A stretch of 35,145 nucleotides of DNA from Pseudomonas sp. UMAB-08 (GCF_900095225.1 NZ_LT607441.1:1-35145), one strand, 5' to 3'; positions 15,533 through 24,060 are shown, numbered from the stretch's first letter. Numbers and translations: made by a program. Notes: a model not told the origin generated them from the sequence alone.

Positions 15533-16495
15533 ATGATTTTTCCGGAGTTGCGCCAGCTTCCATTGGGTAAGGTGATGGTGCATACCGTCAACGAATTCAT
15601 TAATGACGAAATGTCGACCTATGCGTCGGCATTGGCGTACCAAATGCTGTTTTCGCTTTTTCCGTTTCTGTTGTTTCTCATCGCCCTGATCGGCTTTCTG
15701 CACCTGCCGGACTTTTTTTCCTGGCTGCGCCTGCAGTCGGAACTGGTGTTGCCGCCACAGGCGCTTGAGCAGGTCAATCCAGTGATTGATCAGTTGCAGC
15801 AATCCAAGGGCGGGTTGCTGTCGGTCGGTATCGTTATCGCGTTATGGACCGCTTCAGCGGGTGTGCGCTTGATGATGAGCGCCATGAATGCTGCCTACGA
15901 TGTGGTGGAAGGGCGGCCAATCTGGAAGCGTTTCCCTCTGTCGATTCTCTACACCGTGGGCATTGCCGGGATGTTGCTGGCCGCTGCGGCGTTCATGGTC
16001 ACCGGACCGCAAGTGATGAACTGGCTGGCCGGGCAGATCGGCATGGAAGACTTTATCGTCACCTTGTGGACCGTCCTGCGTTGGCCCTTGATCATTATGT
16101 TGTTGATGGTGGCGGTGGCATTGATTTACTACGTCATGCCGGATGTGGAGCAGAAGTTTCGCTTCATTACTCCCGGTTCGGTCCTGGCCGTGGTGGTTTG
16201 GATCGTTGCTTCACTGGGCTTCGGTTATTACGTAAAAACATTTGCCGATTACAATGCCATGTACGGCAGCATCGGCGCGATCATTGTGCTGCTGCTGTAT
16301 TTCTATATTTCGGCGGCGGTACTGTTGCTCGGTGCGGAAATGAATGCGGTGATCGAACACATGTCCACCGAGGGCAAGAATCCGGGGGACAAAGTATTCA
16401 AGAGCGGTAGCAATCAGCTTGATGACAAACATCACGTCTCCGGGCTCGGGCGTGATCACTCCATCCCCATGCCTGTGAAGGCTGACGAATCCTGA
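15533..16495 (+). CDS. YihY/BrkB family inner-membrane protein
   Basis: This 320-residue protein starts at ATG 15533, with AAGGAGATAC just upstream. It matches the YihY/virulence-factor BrkB family: the opening FINDEMSTYASALAYQMLFS, six membrane segments, the central TASAGVRLMMSAMNAAYDV motif, and YYVMPDVEQKFRFITPGSVL. A later YVKTFADYNAMYGSIGAIIV motif precedes the last helix. Despite the older name, these are not RNase BN. They are inner-membrane proteins suspected of transport. A soluble tail of about 50 residues follows the last helix. The peptide deformylase gene begins 47 bp downstream on the same strand, so the two could be co-transcribed. Confidence 0.9.
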   Translation: MIFPELRQLPLGKVMVHTVNEFINDEMSTYASALAYQMLFSLFPFLLFLIALIGFLHLPDFFSWLRLQSELVLPPQALEQVNPVIDQLQQSKGGLLSVGIVIALWTASAGVRLMMSAMNAAYDVVEGRPIWKRFPLSILYTVGIAGMLLAAAAFMVTGPQVMNWLAGQIGMEDFIVTLWTVLRWPLIIMLLMVAVALIYYVMPDVEQKFRFITPGSVLAVVVWIVASLGFGYYVKTFADYNAMYGSIGAIIVLLLYFYISAAVLLLGAEMNAVIEHMSTEGKNPGDKVFKSGSNQLDDKHHVSGLGRDHSIPMPVKADES

Positions 16496-16542
16496 GCATG
16501 ATGTGGCACGATTGTGCCCTTGGCTGACCTATAAGGCTTTTT

Positions 16543-17082
16543 ATGATTCGAGAAATTCTGAAAATGGGCGACGAGCGCTTGCTGCGAATCGCGCCCCCGG
16601 TACCTGAAGCCCTGTTCGGTACGCCCGAACTTGAAGCCCTTATTGCAGACATGTTCGAGACCATGGACAGCGTCGGCGGGGTCGGTCTGGCGGCACCGCA
16701 AATTGGTATCGATCTGCAATTGGTGATCTTCGGTTTCGAGCACAGCGAGCGTTACCCTGAAGCGGATGCCGTGCCGCAAACCATTCTGCTCAATCCGTTG
16801 ATCACACCCCTCAGCCCATTCCTGGAAGAGGACTGGGAAGGGTGTCTGTCAGTACCGGGTTTACGCGGCGCGGTGGAGCGTTACGAGCATATTCGTTACG
16901 AAGGCTTCGACCCGGACGGCAACCCGATTCAGCGCATTGCTCATGGCTTTCATGCCCGAGTGGTGCAGCATGAATGCGATCACCTGATCGGCCGGTTGTA
17001 CCCCTCGCGGATCAGCGACTTCAGTAAGTTTGGTTACACTGAAGTGCTGTTTCCTGACATGGACCCCGACGCTGACGAGTGA
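16543..17082 (+). CDS. def: Peptide deformylase
   Basis: The protein has 179 residues. It removes the formyl group from the initiator methionine of new proteins and uses an Fe2+ or Zn2+ ion. All three family motifs are present: motif 1 GVGLAAPQIG (residues 46-55), motif 2 EGCLS (99-103) with metal ligand C101, and motif 3 HECDH (143-147) with two His ligands and the catalytic Glu144. The start is ATG 16543 with AAGG nearby. The chromosome of Pseudomonas usually also has a def next to fmt, so this isolated copy is probably the second paralogue (def2-type). The acidic C-terminus (FPDMDPDADE) is short. Confidence 0.93.
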   Translation: MIREILKMGDERLLRIAPPVPEALFGTPELEALIADMFETMDSVGGVGLAAPQIGIDLQLVIFGFEHSERYPEADAVPQTILLNPLITPLSPFLEEDWEGCLSVPGLRGAVERYEHIRYEGFDPDGNPIQRIAHGFHARVVQHECDHLIGRLYPSRISDFSKFGYTEVLFPDMDPDADE

Positions 17083-17102
17083 GTCTGCGGGGCGGCGAAT
17101 GT

Positions 17103-17972
17103 TTAGTGGGCGATCTGGACCGGCTTGATGAAGCGCAGAGTCATTCGGTCCGACTCGCCAATCGCCAGGTACCTGGCCCGGTCCTGCTCCCCCAATCTCA
17201 AGGACGGTGGCAAGGTCCATACCCCTTGCGGATAGTCCTTGGTATCCACGGGGTTGGCGTTGATTTCGCTTTCGTCCGCCAGGGTGAACCCGGCGTCGGT
17301 GGCCAGCTTGACCACATACGCAATGGGCAGATAGCCACTCTGTTTGATAGCCTCCAGTGAGGCCCCTTCTTTGGCCCGATGATCGACCACACCCAAGGTG
17401 CCACCTGGTTTCAGTACCTGGTAAAACGCCTTGAACATTGCTGGCGCGTCGTCAGCCATGACCCAGTTATGCACATTACGGAACGTTAGCACGGTGTCCG
17501 CAGACGCCGGTTTGCCGAAGATCGGTGCTTGCGGGTCGTACTCAATGATCTGCGCCTTGCCGTAGCGCGCCGGATCGGCGGCAAACTTCTGTTTCAGGCT
17601 GTCGGCGGCCTTGCGGTAATAATCGCCGCTGGCGGGTGTCTGTACAGCTGCAATGTAATGACCTTCGTCCTTGAGCAACGGCGCCAGTAGCTCGCTGTAC
17701 CAGCCGTTGCCGGGGGTAATTTCAATCAGGGTCTGATTGGGGCGTAAACCGAAGAATTGCAGGGTTTGTTGCGGATGACGGTATTGATCCCTCGCGCGAT
17801 TTTCCGGTGATCGCCATGCTCCCGATAACACCCTGGAAAACTGCTCTGCCGTGACGGTGGAAGCAAGGGCCGGCGGCGTTACAGGGTGTGTGGTTGCAGG
17901 CTTTTCGGCGGCCTGGACCAGAGCGGTCCCGAGCAGGGTGGCGAGGGAGCAAGCGATAAGCTGACGTTTCAT
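17103..17972 (-). CDS. Exported class I SAM-dependent methyltransferase-like protein
   Basis: The protein has 289 residues from ATG 17972, with AAGGACTGG upstream. The N-terminus (MKRQLIACSLATLLGTALVQ, then AAEKP) is a clear Sec signal peptide. The mature part has a Rossmann methyltransferase layout: LIEITPGNGWYSELLAPLL as motif I, EYDPQAPIF, ADTVLTFRNVHNWV as motif IV, LKPGGTLGVVDHRA as motif VI, then a C-terminal TDAGFTLADESEI. S-adenosylmethionine is not known in the periplasm, so it is either not a working methyltransferase there or uses another ligand. Homologues annotated this way are common in proteobacteria. It is convergent with def, 20 bp apart. Confidence 0.85.
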   Translation of the reverse strand: MKRQLIACSLATLLGTALVQAAEKPATTHPVTPPALASTVTAEQFSRVLSGAWRSPENRARDQYRHPQQTLQFFGLRPNQTLIEITPGNGWYSELLAPLLKDEGHYIAAVQTPASGDYYRKAADSLKQKFAADPARYGKAQIIEYDPQAPIFGKPASADTVLTFRNVHNWVMADDAPAMFKAFYQVLKPGGTLGVVDHRAKEGASLEAIKQSGYLPIAYVVKLATDAGFTLADESEINANPVDTKDYPQGVWTLPPSLRLGEQDRARYLAIGESDRMTLRFIKPVQIAH

Positions 17973-18081
17973 TACCAGTCCTTGTTGTCCAGGCCCGACT
18001 CGAGCCCCTTCAGTTCGGAGGCTACCACGCAGATTTACCCTCGCAACCACACATTTTGCGCACGCCACTGAACTAAAGGTT

Positions 18082-18501
18082 CTATGGGCAGAGGTCTGAT
18101 CGGGTCATCGCTATCAGGGCTTTGGTGCGCGTGTAGCGTTCGAACCGATCCGACAACGGTTCTGGCAAGACCGACACCGCTTCGAACCCTGCGCGCTGAT
18201 AAAAGCCCAACAAATCCGGATGGCAAAACAACCAGACCGGTCCATGAGTGTGCGTCAGGGCCTCGCCGAGCAAGCGACTGGCAATGGCTTGGCCACGCAA
18301 TAAGGGGGCGACAAACAATCCGGTCAACCAATGCCCATTGGCGACCGGCGTCAGGCACATTGCACCGATGATTTCAGCCTGTTTCGCCACCCACAGTTGC
18401 GCGTCTTTACCCGCACGCATCGGTGACTTGTGTGCTCGATAGAACTTGTCCAGCAGCGGTCTGGACAGCTCGGACAGCACGTAGAACTGAGTGGCGGACA
18501 T
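18082..18501 (-). CDS. GNAT family N-acetyltransferase
   Basis: This 139-residue protein has the GNAT fold. AQLWVAKQAEIIGAMCLTPV supplies strands 2 and 3, and HWLTGLFVAPLLRGQAIASR carries the acetyl-CoA pyrophosphate loop (RGQAIASRLL in place of the usual R/Q-x-x-G-x-G/A). The conserved C-terminal GFYQRAGFEAV follows. The substrate is unknown; these enzymes acetylate small amines, antibiotics or protein N-termini in the cytosol. It lies 109 bp upstream of the exported methyltransferase-like gene on the same strand, so a shared transcript is possible. The start is ATG 18501. Confidence 0.85.
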   Translation of the reverse strand: MSATQFYVLSELSRPLLDKFYRAHKSPMRAGKDAQLWVAKQAEIIGAMCLTPVANGHWLTGLFVAPLLRGQAIASRLLGEALTHTHGPVWLFCHPDLLGFYQRAGFEAVSVLPEPLSDRFERYTRTKALIAMTRSDLCP

Positions 18502-18656
18502 GAGGCTCGATAGCGCGGCGGCAGCAAATCAAAGAAGGCCTACTCTATAAAGACGGCCTTACGGGCAGCGCATCATAGCGCGCGGCAATCGGTACCAGTG
18601 TGGCAACCGATTAGGTGTATAACTGAGGCCAGATCACTCACAGTGGAGAGCGCATC

Positions 18657-18773
18657 ATGAGCAAAGGCATGGAATCAAAGAAAGCCGCGAAGAAGAAACC
18701 GGCTAAAACCCTCGATGAAAAACGCGCTGATAAAAAAGCCAAAAAATCCGATGCCGGTGCTTTTGGTCATTGA
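18657..18773 (+). CDS. 38-residue highly basic protein
   Basis: From ATG 18657, with GTGGAGAG upstream, the frame gives MSKGMESKKAAKKKPAK, then TLDEKRADKKAKKSD, then AGAFGH and TGA. Almost half the residues are Lys or Arg. A good ribosome site, the coding frame and a strong terminator just 10 nt after the stop argue for a real gene. Similar Lys-rich micro-proteins of unknown function appear in Pseudomonas genomes. Binding to nucleic acid or ribosomes is plausible from charge alone. Confidence 0.72.
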   Translation: MSKGMESKKAAKKKPAKTLDEKRADKKAKKSDAGAFGH

Positions 18774-18782
18774 TCCAACCCT

Positions 18783-18808
18783 ACGGAGCCTTCTCAGGCT
18801 CCGTTTTT
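18783..18808 (+). terminator. Rho-independent terminator after the 38-residue protein gene
   Basis: ACGGAGCC (18783-18790) pairs perfectly with GGCTCCGT (18797-18804) around TTCTCA, followed by further T. It is a textbook intrinsic terminator. Confidence 0.92.
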
Positions 18809-18974
18809 ATGTGCGACTCTTCCCGAGAGTCGATTTCCCCGTCGATGTCCTCAACCAGACGCTCAGCCATTAGGTCGCGTCGCACCCGGCTCATGGTGAC
18901 TCGGTGCGAAGCGCTCGCACAAGGGCTGGATGATGTGCGTAAATCCAACCCATGCGTGCGACAACGAGGCACAA

Positions 18975-19532
18975 ATGGGCAGGACAGGACTGCATTTAGA
19001 AACCGACAGGCTGATTATCCGCGAGTTGACGGCCGAGGATGTGCCCGCGCTCGCGTTGATTTTGGGTGACGCACAGGTTATGCGGCATTCGGTCAGGGGC
19101 GTGTTGAGCGAGAAAGCGACGCGTGAGTTCGTGGCCGGGTGCATCTTTTCATATCAGGCCAATGACTTCGGTCCGTGGGCGGTGGTCGAGAAGTGTTCGT
19201 CGGCGTTTGTCGGGTTCTGCGGTCTGAATGCCGAACCCGTGGAAGGTGCCGAGGAAGTGGAAATCGGCTATCGGCTGGGCCGTGCTTTCTGGGGCAGAGG
19301 TTTGGCGACTGAGGCGGCCATGGCCACTCTGACTTACGCGTTCGAAACGCTGAGCATTGATTCGGTGATCGCGATTGTCGAGCCGGAAAATATCGCGTCG
19401 GTGAATGTGATTGAGAAGCTAGGCTTCAACACGTTCATCCACAGCCAATACCATCGGCGCGGGGTCAAAATCTATCGGATGACGCTGCCGGACTGGAGCT
19501 CACCCAGTGCTGTTGCCAAGAGGGCGACATGA
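18975..19532 (+). CDS. GNAT family N-acetyltransferase (RimJ/RimL-like)
   Basis: The protein has 185 residues from ATG 18975, with CGAGG at 18965-18969; a longer frame from 18930 has no ribosome site. The opening LHLETDRLIIRELTAEDVPA is the hallmark of RimJ/RimL-type acetyltransferases (ETxRLxLRxxxxxD). EVEIGYRLGRAFWGRGLATE is the acetyl-CoA-binding segment, and ENIASVNVIEKLGFN the conserved C-terminal helix and strand. Family members acetylate ribosomal protein N-termini or small amines; the substrate here is unknown. Its stop overlaps the next gene's start as ATGA, which suggests translational coupling. Confidence 0.9.
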   Translation: MGRTGLHLETDRLIIRELTAEDVPALALILGDAQVMRHSVRGVLSEKATREFVAGCIFSYQANDFGPWAVVEKCSSAFVGFCGLNAEPVEGAEEVEIGYRLGRAFWGRGLATEAAMATLTYAFETLSIDSVIAIVEPENIASVNVIEKLGFNTFIHSQYHRRGVKIYRMTLPDWSSPSAVAKRAT

Positions 19533-20032
19533 CGAAATACCGCACATCGTTTCCGCAGACGGCATGCAATGTGATCCTTGGGTTACTGGTCCTTGTGTTG
19601 CTGGGCGGTCCGCGCAGCGCGCTGGCTGTGCAGGGCAATGACGCCGCCTTGGTATTCGTTCAGCAGCGCCACTTGGGTGACAGCCTGGCCTGGCTCGGTT
19701 ATCAGGTCGCCTCGCGCACTGTGACCTTTGCAACCCTCGTGCAAAAGGTGGGCAAGACCCAGGCGCAAACCACGGTCCAGGATGCGTTACAGCATCTTCA
19801 GCCGCGTTATCAGGAACAGTGGAACAGCAACATGGCCGCTGCTTATGCGGAGTCCTTCACCCCTGAAGAATTGCGCGAGCTGAATGAAGGAAGCCCCCCC
19901 TCTGTACTGGCCAATAAATTCCGCGCCAAACAGAAGGATGTCGGGATGAGCATGAAAGCAAAGTCTGACGAATTGCTTAACACCTTCGTCTCCAAAGCAC
20001 TGCTTGATGCACAGGACACTGTCAGTCATTAA
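19529..20032 (+). CDS. Exported DUF2059-like protein
   Basis: The protein has 167 residues. A hydrophobic stretch (VILGLLVLVLLGGPRSALA) followed by a cleavage-like ALA-VQ makes a Sec signal peptide. The mature helical protein has YQEQWNSNMAAAYAESFTPE and ELRELNEGSPPSVLANKF, which resemble the 'Y...F..EEL..L..F..SP.G' core of DUF2059. Its function in the periplasm is unknown. The first codon overlaps the stop of the preceding acetyltransferase gene (ATGA), so the two are probably co-translated even though their roles do not obviously connect. Confidence 0.75.
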   Translation: MTKYRTSFPQTACNVILGLLVLVLLGGPRSALAVQGNDAALVFVQQRHLGDSLAWLGYQVASRTVTFATLVQKVGKTQAQTTVQDALQHLQPRYQEQWNSNMAAAYAESFTPEELRELNEGSPPSVLANKFRAKQKDVGMSMKAKSDELLNTFVSKALLDAQDTVSH

Positions 20033-20119
20033 CGTTCAGGCCATCATGCGCAGGCAAACTGTCGGTGAGCCGTGGTGGTCGGACCTTTTCTTTTTATCTG
20101 TTCAATAGCAGGGGAAATC

Positions 20120-20557
20120 ATGGACCCATTCATGCAGGCGGCGATTGAAGAGGCTCAACTGGGGTTGGCCGAGGGCGGGATTCCGATTGGTTCGGTGATT
20201 GTGCACAAGGGGCAGATCATTGGCCGTGGGCACAATCGGCGAGTGCAGGAGGGCAGTGCGATCAAGCACGGCGAGATGGACGCGTTCGAAAACGCGGGTC
20301 GTTTGCCGGCGCGTACGTATAAGGAGTCAGTGCTTTACACCACGTTGTCGCCGTGTGCGATGTGCAGCGGCGCGATCCTGCTGTATGGCATTCAAAAAAT
20401 CGTGGTGGGCGAAAATCAGACGTTCATGGGGGAGGAAGCACTGTTGCGCTCCAGGGGCGTGGAGGTCGACGTGGTCCAGGATCACACCTGCATCGAGTTG
20501 ATGCGCGGCTTTATCGCCAGCAAGCCTGAGCTGTGGAACGAAGACATCGGCGAGTAA
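20120..20557 (+). CDS. Nucleoside/cytosine deaminase, similar to yeast Fcy1
   Basis: The protein has 145 residues from ATG 20120, with AGGGGA upstream. It is a zinc-dependent CDA-fold deaminase. The metal and proton-transfer motif is H50-G-E52 and the second motif is P78-C-A-M-C82, with the zinc held by one His and two Cys. Beyond the motifs it resembles yeast cytosine deaminase: HGEMDAFENAGRL, LYTTLSPCAMCSGAILLYGI and the C-terminal ELWNEDIGE correspond closely to the fungal enzyme as I remember it. It probably converts cytosine or a related pyrimidine to the uracil form in the cytosol. Guanine or tRNA-adenosine deaminase is less likely because of that C-terminus. Confidence 0.88.
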   Translation: MDPFMQAAIEEAQLGLAEGGIPIGSVIVHKGQIIGRGHNRRVQEGSAIKHGEMDAFENAGRLPARTYKESVLYTTLSPCAMCSGAILLYGIQKIVVGENQTFMGEEALLRSRGVEVDVVQDHTCIELMRGFIASKPELWNEDIGE

Positions 20558-20608
20558 GCCTGCCATGCATTGAACCGGCGTGCCCTTGGCGAGAGGGCAG
20601 GCTGTCGA

Positions 20609-21928
20609 TCACTTCAGTTGCAGGGTCGAGTTGAACTGACTGATAGCGTCGACCACATGCCGTGCGCCTTGCTGAATCTCCAGAATGACCGCCCCGGCTT
20701 CGTTGGCCAATTCGACGCCGACGCCGGTCCGGCTCAAGCTGGATTGCATGCTGGTCACTGCGTTACGGGCCAGTTCATTGTTTTGCCGCACCACATCGAC
20801 AATCTCCAGTGTGGCCTTGCTGGTACGCGCCGCCAGGCTCCGGACTTCATCGGCGACCACGGCGAAGCCTCGGCCATGTTCCCCTGCGCGAGCGGCTTCG
20901 ATGGCGGCGTTGAGCGCCAACAGGTTGGTCTGATCAGCAATGCCGCGGATGGTCTGGACGATGCTGCCGATGATTTCCGATTGGGTGTTGACCGCATCGA
21001 GGCTGCGTGCGGCTTCGCTCAAGTCGCTGGAGATTTCCTCGATGACCTGTACGGTCTGTTGCACGACCGCCGAACCTTTTTGCGCGCAGGCGTCGGTTTG
21101 CACGGACGTGTCGTGAGCTGTTTTTGCCGCCGACTGCTGCACGCTGACTTGCGCGGTAATATCGCTGGCAAACTTGACCACTTTATAAAGACGGCCCTTG
21201 GCGTCGAACAACGGGTTATAAGACGCTTCGAGGAAAACCGTGCGCCCCTGTTTATCCACCCGCTCGAATCGATGGGAATGAAATTCCCCTCGGTTTAATG
21301 ACGCCCAAAATGCTTTATACCCAGGGGAATCAGTTTCCTCGCGTTTGCAAAAGAGACTGTGGTGCTGCCCGACAACTTCATTAAGTTGATAATGCATGCT
21401 GTTCAGGAAGTTTTCATTGGCGGTAATTATTTTACCGTCTGGCGTAAACTCGATCATCGCCATGGAACGGCTGATCGCATTGATCATGCTCTGATTTTGC
21501 CGTTCTTTGTGCATGGCCGCGCTGACATCGGAAGCCACTTTTATCACGCTTGTGACGTGTTTATTGGCGCCGATGACGGGCATGTAGCTGGCCTCCAGCC
21601 AGACCTCACGACCTGTCTTGTCCAGGCGTAGAAACGTTTCGCTAAGAGGCTCGCCACGCCCGAGTTCACGCCACATTTTGGCGTAGGTTTCGCTGCTGTA
21701 AAATTCTTTTTCGCAGAAAATACGGTGATGTTTGCCGCGAATTTCCTCGGCGCGATAGCCCATGGTTTTACAGAAATTCTCATTGGCATCGATGATGATG
21801 CCGTCCGGCGAAAACTCGATCATGGCCATGGAACGGCTAATGGCGGCCATTTTGGCGTTTGCGCTGTCTAACGCGGCAGTGGATATTTCAAGCTCGGCTT
21901 TATCCGCTTTCCGTTGAGAATTGAACAT
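20609..21928 (-). CDS. Soluble double-PAS chemoreceptor, BdlA-like
   Basis: The protein has 439 residues from ATG 21928. Two tandem PAS domains (about residues 25-140 and 150-265) open with near-identical SRSMAMIEFSPDG and SRSMAMIEFTPDG. Each ends with a PAC-like segment (VASDVSAAM, FASDITAQV). A short methyl-accepting signalling domain follows with the hairpin-tip sequence QTNLLALNAAIEAARAGEHG. There is no signal peptide or membrane helix, so it is cytosolic. The layout and length match BdlA of P. aeruginosa, a PAS-PAS-MCP protein needed for biofilm dispersion. PAS domains of this type often bind haem or FAD, but no ligand can be assigned here. An inverted repeat lies about 34-53 bp upstream of the start. 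Confidence 0.85.
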   Translation of the reverse strand: MFNSQRKADKAELEISTAALDSANAKMAAISRSMAMIEFSPDGIIIDANENFCKTMGYRAEEIRGKHHRIFCEKEFYSSETYAKMWRELGRGEPLSETFLRLDKTGREVWLEASYMPVIGANKHVTSVIKVASDVSAAMHKERQNQSMINAISRSMAMIEFTPDGKIITANENFLNSMHYQLNEVVGQHHSLFCKREETDSPGYKAFWASLNRGEFHSHRFERVDKQGRTVFLEASYNPLFDAKGRLYKVVKFASDITAQVSVQQSAAKTAHDTSVQTDACAQKGSAVVQQTVQVIEEISSDLSEAARSLDAVNTQSEIIGSIVQTIRGIADQTNLLALNAAIEAARAGEHGRGFAVVADEVRSLAARTSKATLEIVDVVRQNNELARNAVTSMQSSLSRTGVGVELANEAGAVILEIQQGARHVVDAISQFNSTLQLK

Positions 21929-22383
21929 GTTGCTGTCACCCAAGGTAATAGTCGCTTAATAAGGTGATATTAAAATCACCTGTTTATTGTGTTGTGACGT
22001 ATCAAATGGCCCGTTGTTGGCCTGAATTGAAGGGGCAGCAGGTATTTTTAGAGGGTACTTAAAAGGCGGTATATGGCATAACGAGAACGCTGTCAGAGCG
22101 CTGATTTGGCGGTCAATGCTGTACGTGTCCTAAACAACTGCATCAACTGTGTATAAGGCTATTGCGTCAGTCCGTGTCAGCATTGTTCAGAGCATAGGCA
22201 GATAAATAAATATATGCAAACGAGTGTTGTGACTATCCGAAAGAGTGTGTTTTCGCTGATAGATCCGCGCTCACCTGCCGTATTGGTCCCGGCACAGGGT
22301 TATTTTGTTCAATAAGTGAGACCACTCAGCCTTTACCTTCGTTTGGCTATCTCTCAAACGCCGCAAAAAAATGAAGGTACTCA
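21929..22383. other. Intergenic region between the divergent bdlA-like and lysE-like genes
   Basis: This 455-bp stretch is more AT-rich than the genes around it and holds the two divergent promoters. The only structure I can point to is the inverted repeat at 21962-21981. No small gene is convincing. Confidence 0.5.
21962..21981. promoter_or_regulatory. Inverted repeat AGGTGAT-6-ATCACCT upstream of the BdlA-like gene
   Basis: The arms AGGTGAT and ATCACCT are perfect and the whole 20 bp is nearly palindromic. It lies 34 bp upstream of the start codon, where an operator or a leader hairpin would act. Confidence 0.5.
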
Positions 22384-22971
22384 ATGAGCATGCTTATTTC
22401 CATGGCCGCGTTCGCGTTGGCGTCTTCGATTTCGCCGGGGCCAGTGAACATCGTGGCCTTGAGCTCCGGCGCGCAGTTTGGCTTTCGTGCCAGTCTGCCG
22501 CATGTGAGTGGTGCGACGGTGGGCTTCACGGTGTTGCTGTTGATGATCGGGTTAGGGTTGCATGAATTGGCGAACCATTGGCCGCTCCTGACCCGGGTCA
22601 TCCAGTGGGCGGGCGTGGCTTTCCTGTTGTTCCTGGCGTACAAGCTGGCGGTCGATAACGGCACGTTGAGCGCCGGGAAGCAGGTCAAAGGTCCGTCATT
22701 TTTATACGGGGCCGCGATGCAGTGGCTCAACCCCAAGGCGTGGCTGGCATCGCTGGCAGGCATGGGCGCGTATGCGGCCAATGGCGCAGACCTGTTGATC
22801 TGGCAATTTGCGGGGGTGTACTTCGTGGTTTGCTACGGCTCGATTGCCTGCTGGGCTTATGCGGGCACCTGCCTGCGCAGTTATTTACAGGTGCCGGCGC
22901 GGGTTCGCGTGTTTAATCGTGCGATGGCATTGTTGTTGGCTGGCAGCGCCGTGTATCTGCTGGTCGCTTGA
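22384..22971 (+). CDS. LysE/RhtB family amino-acid exporter
   Basis: This 195-residue protein starts at ATG 22384 with GAAGGT upstream. It has about six membrane helices. The family signature near the N-terminus is clear: ASSISPGPVNIVALSSGAQF, followed by GFRASLPHVSGATVGF. The second half contains WLNPKAWLASLAGM, the conserved 'NPKaw' motif. Such proteins export amino acids or their analogues from the cytosol. It is convergent with an AraC-family gene that ends 6 bp away, a pairing often seen for LysE-type exporters. The exported compound is unknown. Confidence 0.92.
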   Translation: MSMLISMAAFALASSISPGPVNIVALSSGAQFGFRASLPHVSGATVGFTVLLLMIGLGLHELANHWPLLTRVIQWAGVAFLLFLAYKLAVDNGTLSAGKQVKGPSFLYGAAMQWLNPKAWLASLAGMGAYAANGADLLIWQFAGVYFVVCYGSIACWAYAGTCLRSYLQVPARVRVFNRAMALLLAGSAVYLLVA

Positions 22972-22977
22972 CGCCCG

Positions 22978-23808
22978 TCAGCCTCGGTACTGGCGTGGCG
23001 TGGCGGCATGGAAGCGCTTGAATGCCCGCTGAAAATGCGCCTGATCTGCAAAGCCCGCCTCAAGGGCAACATCCGCAATCCGATGACCCCGCTTGAGCTG
23101 TGCGCGGCCGAATTGCAGGCGGCGGTTAATCAGGTACGCATGGGGTGTCATGCCGTAGTGCTGCTTGAACGCGCGGATCAGGTAGGACGCCGACAAATCA
23201 GCCGACGCGCAGATCTCTTCCAGGCTCAATGATCGCGTGCAGTGCTCGCTGATGAAGTCCGCGGCACGTTTGAGTTTTAAGTTGGCATCTTTGGTCAAGG
23301 CCGGAGCGGGGTTGAGCGTCTGCTGTACATGGGTGAAAAACTCGATAGCGGCAGTGTGCTTATGCAACGTATCGGTTTGGGTGTCGGTGAGCACCGCGTA
23401 CAGGCGATTGAGCGCCCTATACAGCGCGGGCTCCGTGCTCATGATCGCCGAAAACGCTCTGAAGTCCTGATTTTCGCTAAAACCCAGTTCATGCTGAAGG
23501 CGCGTCAGCCAGGCAACATCCACGTACATCATTCGATAAGACCACGGATGATCATCCAGTGGATTGCAGGCATGAACATCGTCCGGGTTCATGAGCACTA
23601 CCACACCGGCTCCGATGCGTTCCTGCGAGCGTCCGTTCAGGTAGGTGCTGTGCCCGCCTGTAACCGCGCCGATGGAAAAAGTTTCGTGGGCGTGTCGGTC
23701 ATAGCAGATCTGCCGCCCATCCTGAATCGACCGGGCTTCGATGAATGGCAGGTGTTCATCACGCCAGAACTGCGGACCTATGGCCTCTTGTTCGGCTGCT
23801 TTTTCCAT
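22978..23808 (-). CDS. AraC-family transcriptional regulator
   Basis: The protein has 276 residues from ATG 23808; GGAG lies 11 bases upstream, and a frame extending to 23847 is possible. The N-terminal cupin-like ligand domain has the pattern DRHAHETFSIGAVTGG and VVLMNPDDVHACNPLDDHPW. The C-terminal ~100 residues hold two helix-turn-helix units: SLEEICASADLSASYLIRAF, then HRIADVALEAGFADQAHFQR, ending in FKRFHAATPRQYRG. It is expected to sense an effector, perhaps an amino acid, and to control the neighbouring LysE-type exporter. The genes are tail to tail, so any control would act at a distance or elsewhere. Confidence 0.92.
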   Translation of the reverse strand: MEKAAEQEAIGPQFWRDEHLPFIEARSIQDGRQICYDRHAHETFSIGAVTGGHSTYLNGRSQERIGAGVVVLMNPDDVHACNPLDDHPWSYRMMYVDVAWLTRLQHELGFSENQDFRAFSAIMSTEPALYRALNRLYAVLTDTQTDTLHKHTAAIEFFTHVQQTLNPAPALTKDANLKLKRAADFISEHCTRSLSLEEICASADLSASYLIRAFKQHYGMTPHAYLINRRLQFGRAQLKRGHRIADVALEAGFADQAHFQRAFKRFHAATPRQYRG

Positions 23809-24060
23809 TATGGCCACCGCTCCTTCACCTCGGGCTGACAGAATCATAATCCGTGCCGATCACTGTAACCGCATTCAGTCAGCTCGGCGCGTGGCAGAAA
23901 CGCTTTGCCACTGGAATGTGAGCTGTCCATTGGCGCAGACTATTTTTGTTACACACTGATTCCCGTACAGGTTGATCTGTTTGCAGCTTGAGGGCGAACC
24001 TTAGAGACGCAACGGTCATCAAACACCTGTGTCGTGACCGTTTCGAACAGAAGGTAAGCG

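Noticed and set aside
20570..21298. 242-codon plus-strand frame under the BdlA-like gene
   Set aside because: The minus strand encodes the signalling domain; this is a mirror frame.
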